From positions 220,410-284,409 of the forward strand of contig VZRG01000748.1 in assembly GCA_013397435.1 (NCBI GenBank): DNA of 64,000 nucleotides, read 5' to 3'. Within the stretch, counting starts at the first letter, position 1; each line of letters opens with the position of its first letter. The notes under the pieces were generated by a model, which ran no database searches, was not told the DNA's origin, and saw only the letters and a program-made list of their open reading frames with translations. Positions 27,201-39,200 of the stretch are shown here, in pieces. Source of the DNA: Erythrocercus mccallii. Lineage: Eukaryota > Chordata > Aves > Passeriformes > Dicruridae. Position numbers and translations under genes: made by a program.

Positions 27201-30200
27201 AAACTTTTTGCGTTGCCCAAACATCCTTGATTGTCTCCTCTTGTTTTGGTTCAGCTGCGTGTCACTGCAGTCAGCTTGCACCTTTCTTCATTGCCTGAAA
27301 ATCCAACCAGGCTGTTTGCACAAGAGCTTCCCTCAGAACCTTAAAAATTGAAGAGTGGGTCAGTGGTTTTCAAGTCTAAGTCTGAGGTAGCTCTATGCCT
27401 GTACCTAAGTCCTGATAGGCTACCCATGTCCAGGCAGCATGTCTTGCCCTAGCTGCCTTCTATGTCCTCTGTTTCATCCAGGAAATTACTCAAAGAGAAA
27501 AAGCTTTCTTTTTTCCTTATCCCCAAAATATATTATTTTGGTCCCCAAGCTGCACCACAAACAATTCCACAGGATCACAAACCTGGATTTGACTCTGAGA
27601 AGATGTCCCTTCCACCTCTGTCTCTCTAATGAGTCTCTCCTGGACATCACCATTCCTGACAGCTCTTAATCCATCCCACTGTGGAAGATGGCTGGTTCTG
27701 GAGACTCCTCCATTCTCTGGACAGTGCCCACTACAGCTTTACTACTGGAAAGTTCTTCCAAGTATCTGAACTAAACCCTTCCAGCTGCAAATACAACTGC
27801 AATATTTTCTGTTATCTTGTCTATGAGCAGGAAAATCCAAATAGTTTCTTCTTCTATGAAGGTGCATTTTACGCTTTTGAAGACCATTGTGCTGCTTCTT
27901 CTCCATGTTCTTTCACTGCAGCTAAAGAAGCCCAGTTTCTTTAGTCTTTCTTTGCAAGCTGTATTATATGGACCTGCAACCACTCTTGCTGTTGTCCTTT
28001 GGCTGTATTCTGTAGGACTTTGCTTGATGTACCTTTGGTTGGTGAACATGCTCTCCACCATATCAAGAACAATTTGATGAAGACCCAAAGATGCTGAGAG
28101 AATATTACACTACAAAAGCTTGCAGTAAGGCAACACAAACAATGCTAGTGAGAGTTCATGCTCATTATCACTCTTCGCAGGGCCTTTCTATATTTTATCA
28201 TGTTTTGTCTATCCTTCATTTTCAGCTTGCAAGTTCTTCAAAGCTGCAACTCTGTCCTGATCTGCATTCAGGTAGTGTTCAGTTTGTTTCTGGAATGTCA
28301 ATCATCACTGCCAGCACCATCTTCAGGGTTTTTACTGTATCCTTTTCTTTATGAAGCTTGGATTGTGCACACAGGCACATCCACAAACCCATGCCCCCAG
28401 TCACCTGTCCTAGTAGAGGAGATGCTCTGCAGATTTCGAGCACAGAGCTTGCAACTGTTGGTGGCATTGGTGCTGTAGTCACTTTAAAATCTACAAAATT
28501 GCATCCCAGCTAGGAGTGTGCCAGCCCAACAGTATAGGCAGAAAATCATGCTGCAGACCTAAATCTTAGCACTGGTACAAGTCTGTGAGGAGAGCAGACT
28601 AAAGTGACTGTGCTGCTCATTCTCTATTATTAATTACTCTCTTGTGCAGATACTTCTCGAGATTCATTCCTAAAGAATTCCTCTGCCCTCTGCACAGTCA
28701 TGTAGTTTTGACATTACAGACATTTATTTCCAAGGTGGAACTCTCAGCCATTTCTAAGGGACAATAAGTTTTCAGATCATCCTTTTTACCCTAGCTCTTT
28801 TTAGTTCCCTCCTGCATTCCCTCAGAATAACATTCTCTGCCTCCTCGGCAGTGCCTGGGACTCCTCACAGCTCTGAATCCAGCTGCCACATCAACTCTTC
28901 CTGAAACCCCAATTTCTTGTCTTCACTAGTCAAACAACAGGTCTTGATTTATAAACAAACAAAAAAAAAGGAAGCTGAAAAAAAAGGGACCAAACAGCAC
29001 CAAATCCAATATGTAGATTTTGGGAGGGCATAAAATTACGTTGTGCTCCCTCAGACTTTGACTTTGTGATTTATCTTACTATTCACTACCCAGTGATGTT
29101 TCAAATTCTCTCTCTTGCTTTGCATAGCACTTTCACCCATGAATTGTTCTAAATAAGTCCAAGAAAGGAGTTATCAGTTAGTGCAGCTGACTGCAATAAA
29201 GCTGGCAAAGAATTCAATTAAAGTCCCTTTTAAAGGAAGATGTAGTGTGGGTGAGACCCACAAACAAGAAGGAAAAATATCTATGAATGTCTGTTGGTGA
29301 GATATGGACACATGCAGGTCAGGAAAGGGAACAGAGCAACCTAGTGACAATGCAGAGGTGGGGGGACAGGTGAAAGCAAAAGAAAAGGGTTCAAATATAG
29401 CAACTTTAAAAATAGTTGTCCTTGCAAAATAACTGAGATGAAAGCAGAGATCCAATTGGTGGAAGAAGCCTCCATCACATGCAGTTATTGCCAAAGCAGT
29501 GCACACAGTAGGATTGTGCAGCCTCTTTGCAAGGTGGATTATAATGTACAGTGTGCCAGCTTTGCAAGTTGGATTGTTATGTACAATGTGCACAGAGCAG
29601 GAGACTGAAAACCTCGAGCAGTACAACATGATCCCAAACAGATGGCATCTCAGGGACCCCACGTCTTCCGTAAACACACCTGCTTGTGCCTGCTGCCACC
29701 ACACTGCCTTTATGCTGACCCAAGCATTACAGATACACCAGGTCTGAGGAGCCACTTCAGGATCTGACCATCACATACCGACAGAGTTCACCCACCACCA
29801 GCACAACCAGGAGTCTTCTGAGTTGGCCAAGTGTGTGAACATTATACAGGCTCTGTGCAGTTTCTCCACCCAACAGGTAATATTAAAGCCTTAAATACTC
29901 CTCAGGACACATTTGGCAGTATATAGGCTTCAAGTCACTATTAGGTGTCCCTCAAGCTTGACCAGAAATCTGTAGTGGAATCATTGAGCTTCACCAGTCA
30001 GAGTCAAAAGCTGCTTGCACAGCTCAGGTGTTAATACGTATGATATCAGAACACTACAGCCATATCTTGCAATGAAGGGCACTATGAAATCAAAGCTACA
30101 GTACACTTAACTTTTGGTTGCATGCATGTAGAGGATGGAGATCATCTTTTTATCCAGCATCAAATCATGTCATTTATTTAATTCTTGAAAGTCAGCTTCC

Positions 30201-33200
30201 TTGGAAGCTAAACACAGTGGGATAAAAGGTATCTACTGAATAATCCCAGGCAAACACAAAAGAGAAATTCATGAGGCAGAAAGATGTCACTTGCTACACT
30301 CATGTTAATATCATTAGGAGTGTAGATGTTCATTCAGAGGGAGAAAATTAACTGATTAAAAAGACCTTGACAGAAGAGGTGACAGCTAAGAACAGAGGAA
30401 TATGAAATCTGCTTTGTTTGCACATGAGACAGCTGGTTAACAAATTATGAAACACTCTGAGAAATTCAGAGGATGTCATTTGGTGGGGAAGGAATTCCAT
30501 TTTTCACCCATTTTTTCTAACAAAGGAAGGTCAGATCCTCCTGTTATCTGAGTGCTAACAGCCAACCTACTATTATGTGGGTACTGTCCACTGGGCAGCA
30601 GGATGAAACCCTGCACAAGCCTGGCAAACCTCCAAAAGACTTCACAGGGACCAGAATTTTCATCCAAGCAATTTTAAAAGCTTAGTAATCACATTAGTGC
30701 AATTTCTTAAGCATGTCTATAGGGCAGAGAGGCAAAGCAAAAAAGCAGGGCACTTCAGACAGAGCAGCACCCTCCCTGAGCTGGGAGATAATGCCTTCCT
30801 TTAACCTCCTGATGAGAGCTGCCTCCTACCTGCAAGTGGAAGACAGAGGAATGAAAGCCATATCACTCCCATGTGAGTCCTGGGGCACTGAGCTACACCT
30901 GAAATAAACAAGTCTACTGGGCCACAGAGATTTAGGGGAAGTTTGACCTTGAGGAGCCAAAGGCCTGGGAGAAGCAGGGCTTCTTTCCATGCAGTGAAGT
31001 AAAAATGCCGGGAAAGATACAACCTGCCAAATATATATCAAGTATATGTATGTACATATAACTCCAAATGTCATGGTCACTAGGCATCAGGAATGAAAGT
31101 GTGGGAGTACCGCTGTTGAATTTTTTTTTTTTTTAATCCTGTGGATCTCCTACTTCCATCCCTTCCCCAACAGTAATTCAGCCCTGATCATTCAGTTAAA
31201 AGAGGCCAGCTCTCATCTCTCAGGCTGCCAAATTTTGGTGGCGGGGCCATTGTCTTTTATTTGACTGCAAAGTGCCAAGTAAATTTATGGCACCATATAA
31301 ATAATAAATAAAAATATTCACTGTTTCCCTCTCCACTGACTTATCCTGATGTGAGAAGCAGGACAATCCTTTGCTTCCCTCTCTCCCTCTCCCTCTTACG
31401 CAACTCTCCAAAGACAGCTTTTTTCAGACTGACAAGCAATTAGCACAGAAGCAACCAAATTTAACCACTACCTCCAAAGGGGGATAGCTCCAAGAACTGG
31501 TGAAAAGGAAGATGAAAAGAAAGGGTCATTGGGGGCTAAGGCCTGGGAAAGGCCAGAATGCTGTGCAGGGAGAATGCAAAAGCTGCAAGCTAAGGACTAC
31601 ACCACAGCCCCAGTCACCAAAATCCCTCATCCAAGCGACTCTCATCTGTACCTCAAACAAAGCCCAGGGGTTTGCATTTTAAAGATCATCTAATCCCAAT
31701 CCTCATGCCATGGGCAGAGACACCTTTCACTAGACCAGTTGCTCAGAGCCCCATCCAACATGGCCTTGAACAATTCCAGGGATAAGGCATCCACAACTTC
31801 TCTGGGCATCACTTCAGTGCAGCAGCACCACCACAGCAAAGAATTTTTTCCTAATACCCAATTTAAACCTATTATTTTTCATTCTGAAGTCCTTACTCCT
31901 TGTCCTGTCATTACATGCTCTTGTTAAAAAGTCTCTCTCCATCTTTCTTGTAGGTTTCCCTTCAGGTACTGGAAGGCCACAATTAGGTCACCCTAAAGCC
32001 TTTCCTTTTCCAGGCTGAATAATTGTCTCAGTCTTTCTTTGTAAGGAGAGGTGCTCCATCCCTTTAATCATCTTGGTGGCCTCCTCTGAACTCCCTCTAG
32101 CAGGTCCATGTTCTTTTTGTTCAGAAGACAACACGCCAGAGCTGGATGCAGCACTGCAGGTGGGGTCTCACCAGAGCAGAGCAAAGGGGCAGAATCCCCT
32201 CCCTCACCCTGCTGTCCACACTGCTTTGGATGCAGCCCAGGGTACCATTGGCTTTCTTGGCTGAGTGCACATTGCTGGGTTGTATCCAGCCTCTTGTCCA
32301 CCTGCACTCCCAAGTCCTTCTTGGCAAGGCTGCTCTTAATCTCTTCAACCGCCAGTCTTTTTTGATACCAGAGAAGTCCCTCCAGGTGAACAGAAAGAGA
32401 GAATCCTGAGAGACCAAGTGAAGGCTAAAGCATTCTGCAGCCTCCTTGTTGCTCCACACTGTACAGTGCTGAGCTGAAGAAAAAGAGGGACAATGACAAA
32501 GAAACTAGGACTGGAGCTGGGCAGAAAAAAAACATGTTTGAAAACCCACTGACTTTAAACATTTATAGTCTTAAAAATGACTGAATCACATTTTAGCACA
32601 CAGGCAGAGAGGTTTGTTCCAAAGAGCTCTGAAAGCATAAAAATTATCTCCATACAAAGACTCCAGAATGTCTAAGTCTATAATAAACACAGCCATCTGC
32701 AACTGCAAAAACTTACCTGAGATTATATTTATGTATACAATAAATATAAGTCACAGATCAGAAAGATCTATTACTAGCATATATGCTGTAGCTATTTAAT
32801 AGCTATTTATTATGAAAATTTTAGCATAATATGTAATTACACATAGTACACATGTATTATGTGTGTTTACACATAATATATAGCTACACTATATAGTATT
32901 TTTAAAGACTTCATACTATAACTTGATGATTTACAAGGAGATGCATAGAAATAATCAGATTTTAAGCCATAAAATTTCAGACTATCAGAGCTCTGATTTT
33001 TTTACAGTTCACTATGAACCAGTGTTTCTTGTATTAAGCACTAGTTGATACCACGGTTATTGATAAAGGTCATATTTAAGCAAAAGGCACAGTTCAACTC
33101 ATTAACAGGGAGATGTACCTGCAGGAAAGCACTGTTGAAAGAAATTCAACTCTACCCCACGACATAAGGTCTGGAGATTTAAGAACCTCTTTACTTGGGG

Positions 33201-36200
33201 AGGGTTTTTTTTGCCAAGTAAGGTGCATCAGATTTACACATTTTGGAAAAGATTGTGATTTATCATAAGAGGACAGGATTGGAAGTGGCATGGTCCTTCT
33301 TTTGTCTGCCTAACTCATATCTCCACAAAGGTATCCTGACAATAAAAATAATACTGCTGTTGAAAGATTGTGTACCTTCTGCCTTTGGACACTGCACATA
33401 AAACTTCCTTTGTATCCTGCCAGAATGTGTGGAAGTACCACAAATGTCAATTAACACTAAATTTTTAGTCCCATGGAAGATTTGTACTGCCTCCAAGCCA
33501 TCCACTTAGACAATCTTCCCCCTATACATCTCACAAGGCAGAAGACTGACCCTCACTTTTAGTCCTCTTGAAAAATGTCCAGCTGAAGGTATTAGCTATG
33601 CATTTTCCCGGGACTTCTCCAGAACAGGTATTTGTTGTACAAAAGCTGCAAGCTCAGGGAAGCATTTAACTTCAATCATGTGAATAATAGCCCATTGACT
33701 TTAATGTCACCACTCATGAACACAAAGTATATCACATGCTAAAGTGTATCTGCATTCTGTGATATCTGGGATTCTTGTATAATTTCAATTTAATGTGCTG
33801 CAAAGTACAATGTGGGAAATAATTCATTTTTCAGTTTCACAGCCAAGCATCTATTACTGCCAGAAAAGAGCAGATATTTTTATTTCTGCAGTTTTTTCAG
33901 TAAAGCTTTTGTTTTGTATCAACCTGAAATGTTCCATTCACCTCAGATCTACCTATGTTGTTTTGTCTTCCAATTATCTCTGCCTGTCCCCTTCCTTTGT
34001 TACTGAAAAAAAACTTTTTTCCATCTTTTTTCACCCTTAAATGTAGGTCAATTTTATGAGTAATGCCTTTAGAAAATGACATATCAAAATGCACGTCAAA
34101 AATGTCAAAGTATTTTGTATAAAGTATACTAAAATGAGCTATTTTGGAAAATATCAGGAATTCCTTCTGCCTTCTAATACTCTCCTCAAGTTTTTTTTCA
34201 GTAAAAATACTGGCCAGTTTTAACTTCAAAACCTATCTTTTAAAAAAGAAACAAACTCTTATCTATTGAAAAAATAACTGACCTATGCTGCATTTGTCTC
34301 AACATTTCATTAACATCTTAAAAAGTAAATAAGTCAAATATGTGTGACATTCCAGTAATCTGTATTAATTTGCAGGCATGCAGGAATCCATTTCTCTCCT
34401 TTTCATGTCAATTACAAAATTACCATTTTGAAATTTTATTATCTTCTTTGGCATTTCCAACTAATTTTTAGAAAGGATACTATTTTTTTATTGTTATTAA
34501 CCTACTGCCTTTTAAATTATTTGATTTAAATGCCTTGCTGGTTGTCCACATTTGCTTTTATTCTATTACTGCTGTATATGAATGGAAATTACGTATAGCT
34601 ATTAGATTACTTCACACATTAGTTCATTTTATATAATCTTTCCTGTATTTATTGCCTTTGTTAGACTGAAATACTGCAGGCACTTGTTTCTCTAATGTGT
34701 CTGAAGCTCTCCCGCTAATGGAAATTGGATTATATCCTCTGATTACACTCAGATGAAATCCAGACCCAGGAGTTGACTACGGTATTCTGCGACAGGCCCT
34801 CTTAACCACTGGGGCTTTCACTGGGGTTAGGGCAGCAGCAGCCCCCCACATGGATCCTGGATGGATGCAGCCCAGCAGTGCATGTGAAGATGCTCCAGCT
34901 GGGCTTGCTGGGAGCTGACATGGCCAGTGTGGCACTGTCCCTGCTAGGACCACCTCCAGTCCCTCTGCTGCACAAGGTGGACCAGTGGAGGCGAAGGTGC
35001 TGCTTCGGCACCTGCACAGGAGGAAAGTGGTTCAGCATGCCACAAGCACAGGGAGCTGGAAAGGAGATGCTGTAAAGAGCAGGACTTTTCCTGCAGAATT
35101 CACAAGATCAGCACTGCTCTCAGTCAGGGGCAGGTTTCTCCTCCCTCAAACTGCCCCTGGCTGCCTCAGAGTTTAGAGCTAAAGCTTGATGTATGATGTA
35201 GCAGCTCCCAAGGTTAGTATGGGGGAACTAACAGCCACCATGAGGTGGGTTCCTGCATCAGCTCTGGCACCTGTTTTGAGCCAGCTGTGCTCAAAGGGTG
35301 GCATTCAGTTAGGTGAGCATTACCTGAGACACAGAGACAGAGAGTGGTAGAGGTCCCCAAGTTCATACAGGGGGCCTCCAGACACCCTCATTCAACCTGG
35401 TACCCTGGGACTGAGGCATTCACTCCAGCCCAGCTCAGACAGATGTCCTCAAGCATCCGCAGAAGCACAGTGGAGGCATGACATTGTCTTGCATGCCATT
35501 AGGAAGTAAGTGCTGAGGCACAGCCAAGACATCATCCAAGTCCTGAGACATCTGAAGCATTTCAGTCTGCTTTTCTGGGGAAGTGGCATGCCAACAGCTG
35601 TAGGCACTTCTTGGAGTGGTTCTTCCCAGGCAAGACCTAAGGAAGAGGGCCCTCAGGGTAGCTGTTGCAGAGTGTAGCCAGCCTGACCTTGACAAGTGCA
35701 CCTCAGCCAGGCGCAGTAATGGATTTTGTGAGTGCATCTGGCATTTTGGCTACTCTACAGTGTCAGTGGGACACCTTCCCCAGGTACTGTCGAACTACAG
35801 AGATATTTGCAAGCAGACCTGGGTCTAGGCAAGTAGGAAAATATCCTTTTGTTACTGTCACTTTGCCTATTGGCTTGGATTACATCCTCAGCTGAGTCCT
35901 TGTGCTGGGCACAGGTGCCCTTACCAGCTGATGGACAAGGCCAGGAGACTAATCTGCCTGACTTTTGCTGTGGACACCAGATCATACATTGGGGATAAAA
36001 GAGATTGGAAGTGACAGTCTTGCCTCTTGGAAAACAGTTTTTCCAACCTGGCTTTGAACAGTGACTATCTCTTTTGGAAGTCTGAACTGGCTTTAAGCAG
36101 GCAAGAGAAGTGAGGTAGAACACAGCACACCTCCATGTGCCCTGGATGTGACTGTGCCCTTCACCCTGGCCAAGCAGTGCATTGAGAGGGTGAGTGAGCT

Positions 36201-39200
36201 GCAAGCACTGTGCATGCTTTGGAAAAGGGAAAAAATGAGATTCAGAAGAGTGAATTCCTCCCAAACCAGGGGATCTTGGAGCAGTGTGACAAATGTCTGG
36301 ATGACTGCTCCCAAATCCAACAGGGCCCTTTGTACATTCAGAGAGTAAAATCCATGAGCCCAGCAGATCAAGCTAATTAACTCACTTATTTTGGATAGAG
36401 TTAGTCCCACCTGCCTTTATTGCACAAAGGCAGCTGTTGGCCTTCAGTTTCTCTAGCCAATTTTCATTTGATTCCAGATGCTCTGATAGATTGCAATCTT
36501 ACCCAAATATTGTACTTGCACTAGCAACTACATTTGAGGCATACCACAATACTACAGCCCTTCTCTTCCCCAAGGAAAAAAAGAACATATAATTCAGCAT
36601 AGCAAAAGTAAACACAGGTATGTTGGCAGAGAAAAGCAGAAGAAAATGGCCTCAATCCAGTATACACAGGAAGCCCTATGGTGAAATCAACTGAAACAGG
36701 CCCAGAAATTTGTATCCAAAGGCTCTGTGAAGCTCCAGGAGTCACTGCTTTCAAATTATATTTCACACACATATCTCCGCAGGTATGAAGAATATCTTGA
36801 AATGAGAATGAAAGCATGTTCTCTCCATGAGCCTAGGCACAGCCTGAAACAATACATCACAGGTACAAACTATCCTATTTAGCTCAGACAGTTGAAAACC
36901 TAATGATGACAAACTAATGTTACCTCTGATAGGCCTGGCTGGTTTTGAACAGTATTTTTCAGTCTGAAGGAACTCATAGCTTCTAAGGAGTCTCTGCAGT
37001 AATCTCCACCTGACAGAAGAGCATCCTTCCCTCCATTCCATCCTCAACACAGCACATTGCAAATAGGGAGACAGTGTGAAACAAGTTGAGGAGGTCAAAA
37101 TTAAAATAAATAACAGGAGCACTTCTGCATGCATTGTATTATTCTGTGCATTGTTTCATTCCAGGAAAAAGAAAAAAAACCCAAATAACAAAACGAATAA
37201 GAAAATCTCTTATGATTAATCCATCACAGAATTTCCAGCCTGCTGAACAGGATGCTGTATATGCAGGAGGCCTGGCCACAGATTATTTCTAGACTGTCAT
37301 GAAGGGCATAAGAGTCAGTAACTATAACCAACCCAGCAGCCGCAACTGACACTTGCAGTCCTCCTCTTGCTGCTATCCCCAATAGCAATGTGTGCAACCC
37401 CTTGCTATTTGGCTGCCCTGCAGTGGTATGACCCCTTAGGCAGCCCCAATCACTGAGTAACAAGCTCAGCATGGGTAATCGAGCCTCACAATACTCAGTT
37501 CCTTGTGAGTAGCCTCACCCTTAAACAAAAAAATAGCAGTGCAAAGCATTACACCCGCATGGGCCAGACAGTGCTACCCTGCATGTATCAGCAATCTTCT
37601 CAAAATCCTCAAGTGTTCAGAGTCCAGTAAAAGCGAATGCACTGCATGGACAAAATGCTGTGCAGGTAAACAAGGCATTGAAATGCAGTCTGAACAGAAA
37701 ATGACTTCTTGTGGTAAGCCTCCAAACACCATGAAAAAAATGACAGTATAACTTCAAATATAAGCAACAGTAAATCATCAAAGCCACAGTGATTTACTCC
37801 CGTGGACAGAACTTGTTTCCAGAATAAATTAATAGATCGTATTTGCTAGCCTAATGGCCAGCATTCCTACCCAAGACAAATTATTTAATCCTGAAAAAAC
37901 AGCTTACAGCAATTACACACATCATCTCCAAAGCTCCATTAGTTTCTTGCTGACAGTGAAGGTGTGGTTTGAGATCATGCAAGCAAGCACAGTTCAGTTC
38001 TTTTTATAATTCATACCTGAAGCACTTAACACATGTAAAAGTGCAACTAAATACCAATGAAGAACAGTTGTCTATTTAAAATAGGGTCTAAAGCTACGAT
38101 GTGACTCTGAAAACACCTGTCCACTTTCCTTGTGAAAGGAAAGAAGAGAGGGTAGAGCAGCCTTTTCTGTGAAAAAGGCTGCTTTGAGGGTTTGGCTGGA
38201 TACATTACCTTTTTGTCGCTCAAGCCAGACACCTGGTCCACGTATTCCTCTTGGATCATGAAGGCAGCCAGGTTGGCAGTGTAGCTGGCCAGAAAGATGA
38301 CAGCGAAGAAGGCCCACACTGACACCATGATCTTGCTAGTGGTACCCTTGGGATTCTGTACTGGCACAGAGTTGTTGAACACCAGCCCCCACAGCAGCCA
38401 GATAGCTTTGCCAATGGTGAAAGAGGGACCTCCTGGTTCTAGAGTGATTGAGAAACATGATCCCACAGTGAGCATCTGAGAGTAAGTGGTCTGCATTTCC
38501 AGTCACATACACATCTTGATTTCAGAGTTAAGAGCAGAATCTATTGCCACTTGTGAGGTGAATATCTGCAGCTGCACTCCTCTAAGTTCATGCTACCTCA
38601 GCAAAGTACAGCCTAAAAAATTATCTTTAAAAAATGTTCTCATGTTTCCATATTTTTTGTCTCAGGGATTTCCACTGAAACCTTATACAAGTGCATTTGT
38701 TTTCATTTGACTGAAGTATCTAGAAGCCCAAACATTTAATTTTGGTTGAAGTGTTGTCCCCAGGAATAGAATTTGCTCAGAAACATTCTACCCTCATTTC
38801 CAGCTGTGAAAGCTGGAGTGATGGCCTCAAACTCCCAGAATACACCTGTGTAAAACATGGCTCTTACTGTACTTGTAAAGGTACCAGGAAGAGCACCATC
38901 TGAATTAACATTAATTAACATTAATTAACATTAATCTGAATTAACATTAATTCTGCACAAGTGTTTCATTACTCAGTCTGTTGAAGATCCATGAATCAGA
39001 GAAGAACACAGCTCATTCTCCCCATATTTTGTTTCTAAGATACATGACAGTGACATATACTTGTTCCACCTTAAGAAAATCTGCAGGTCTGCCCTAGATA
39101 GTCCAGAAGTAGATCCAGTATTTTAAAAGTTCCTATTTTCCCCCTATTCACTTTACAGTGTGGAAGCTCACTCATACCCCAGAAGCCATGTGTGCTAAAG

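Larger units (their letters stand above)
22400..38208 (-). other. GRIN2B: GRIN2B intron 9
   Basis: 15.8-kb intron, the largest complete one in the window, separating the pore exon from S2. It contains CR1 fragments (27820-28080 and 31677-32365), a 35-bp imperfect tandem duplication (29525-29594), a T14 run (31121-31134) and an AT-rich hairpin (32855-32878). Two blocks have the look of conserved non-coding sequence (26060-26480 and 34290-34760). No exon-like coding segment was found. Confidence 0.9.

Noticed and set aside
31081..31134. T14 run as the poly(A) tail of a retroposed copy
   Set aside because: No recognisable gene or SINE body and no flanking duplication adjoins it.
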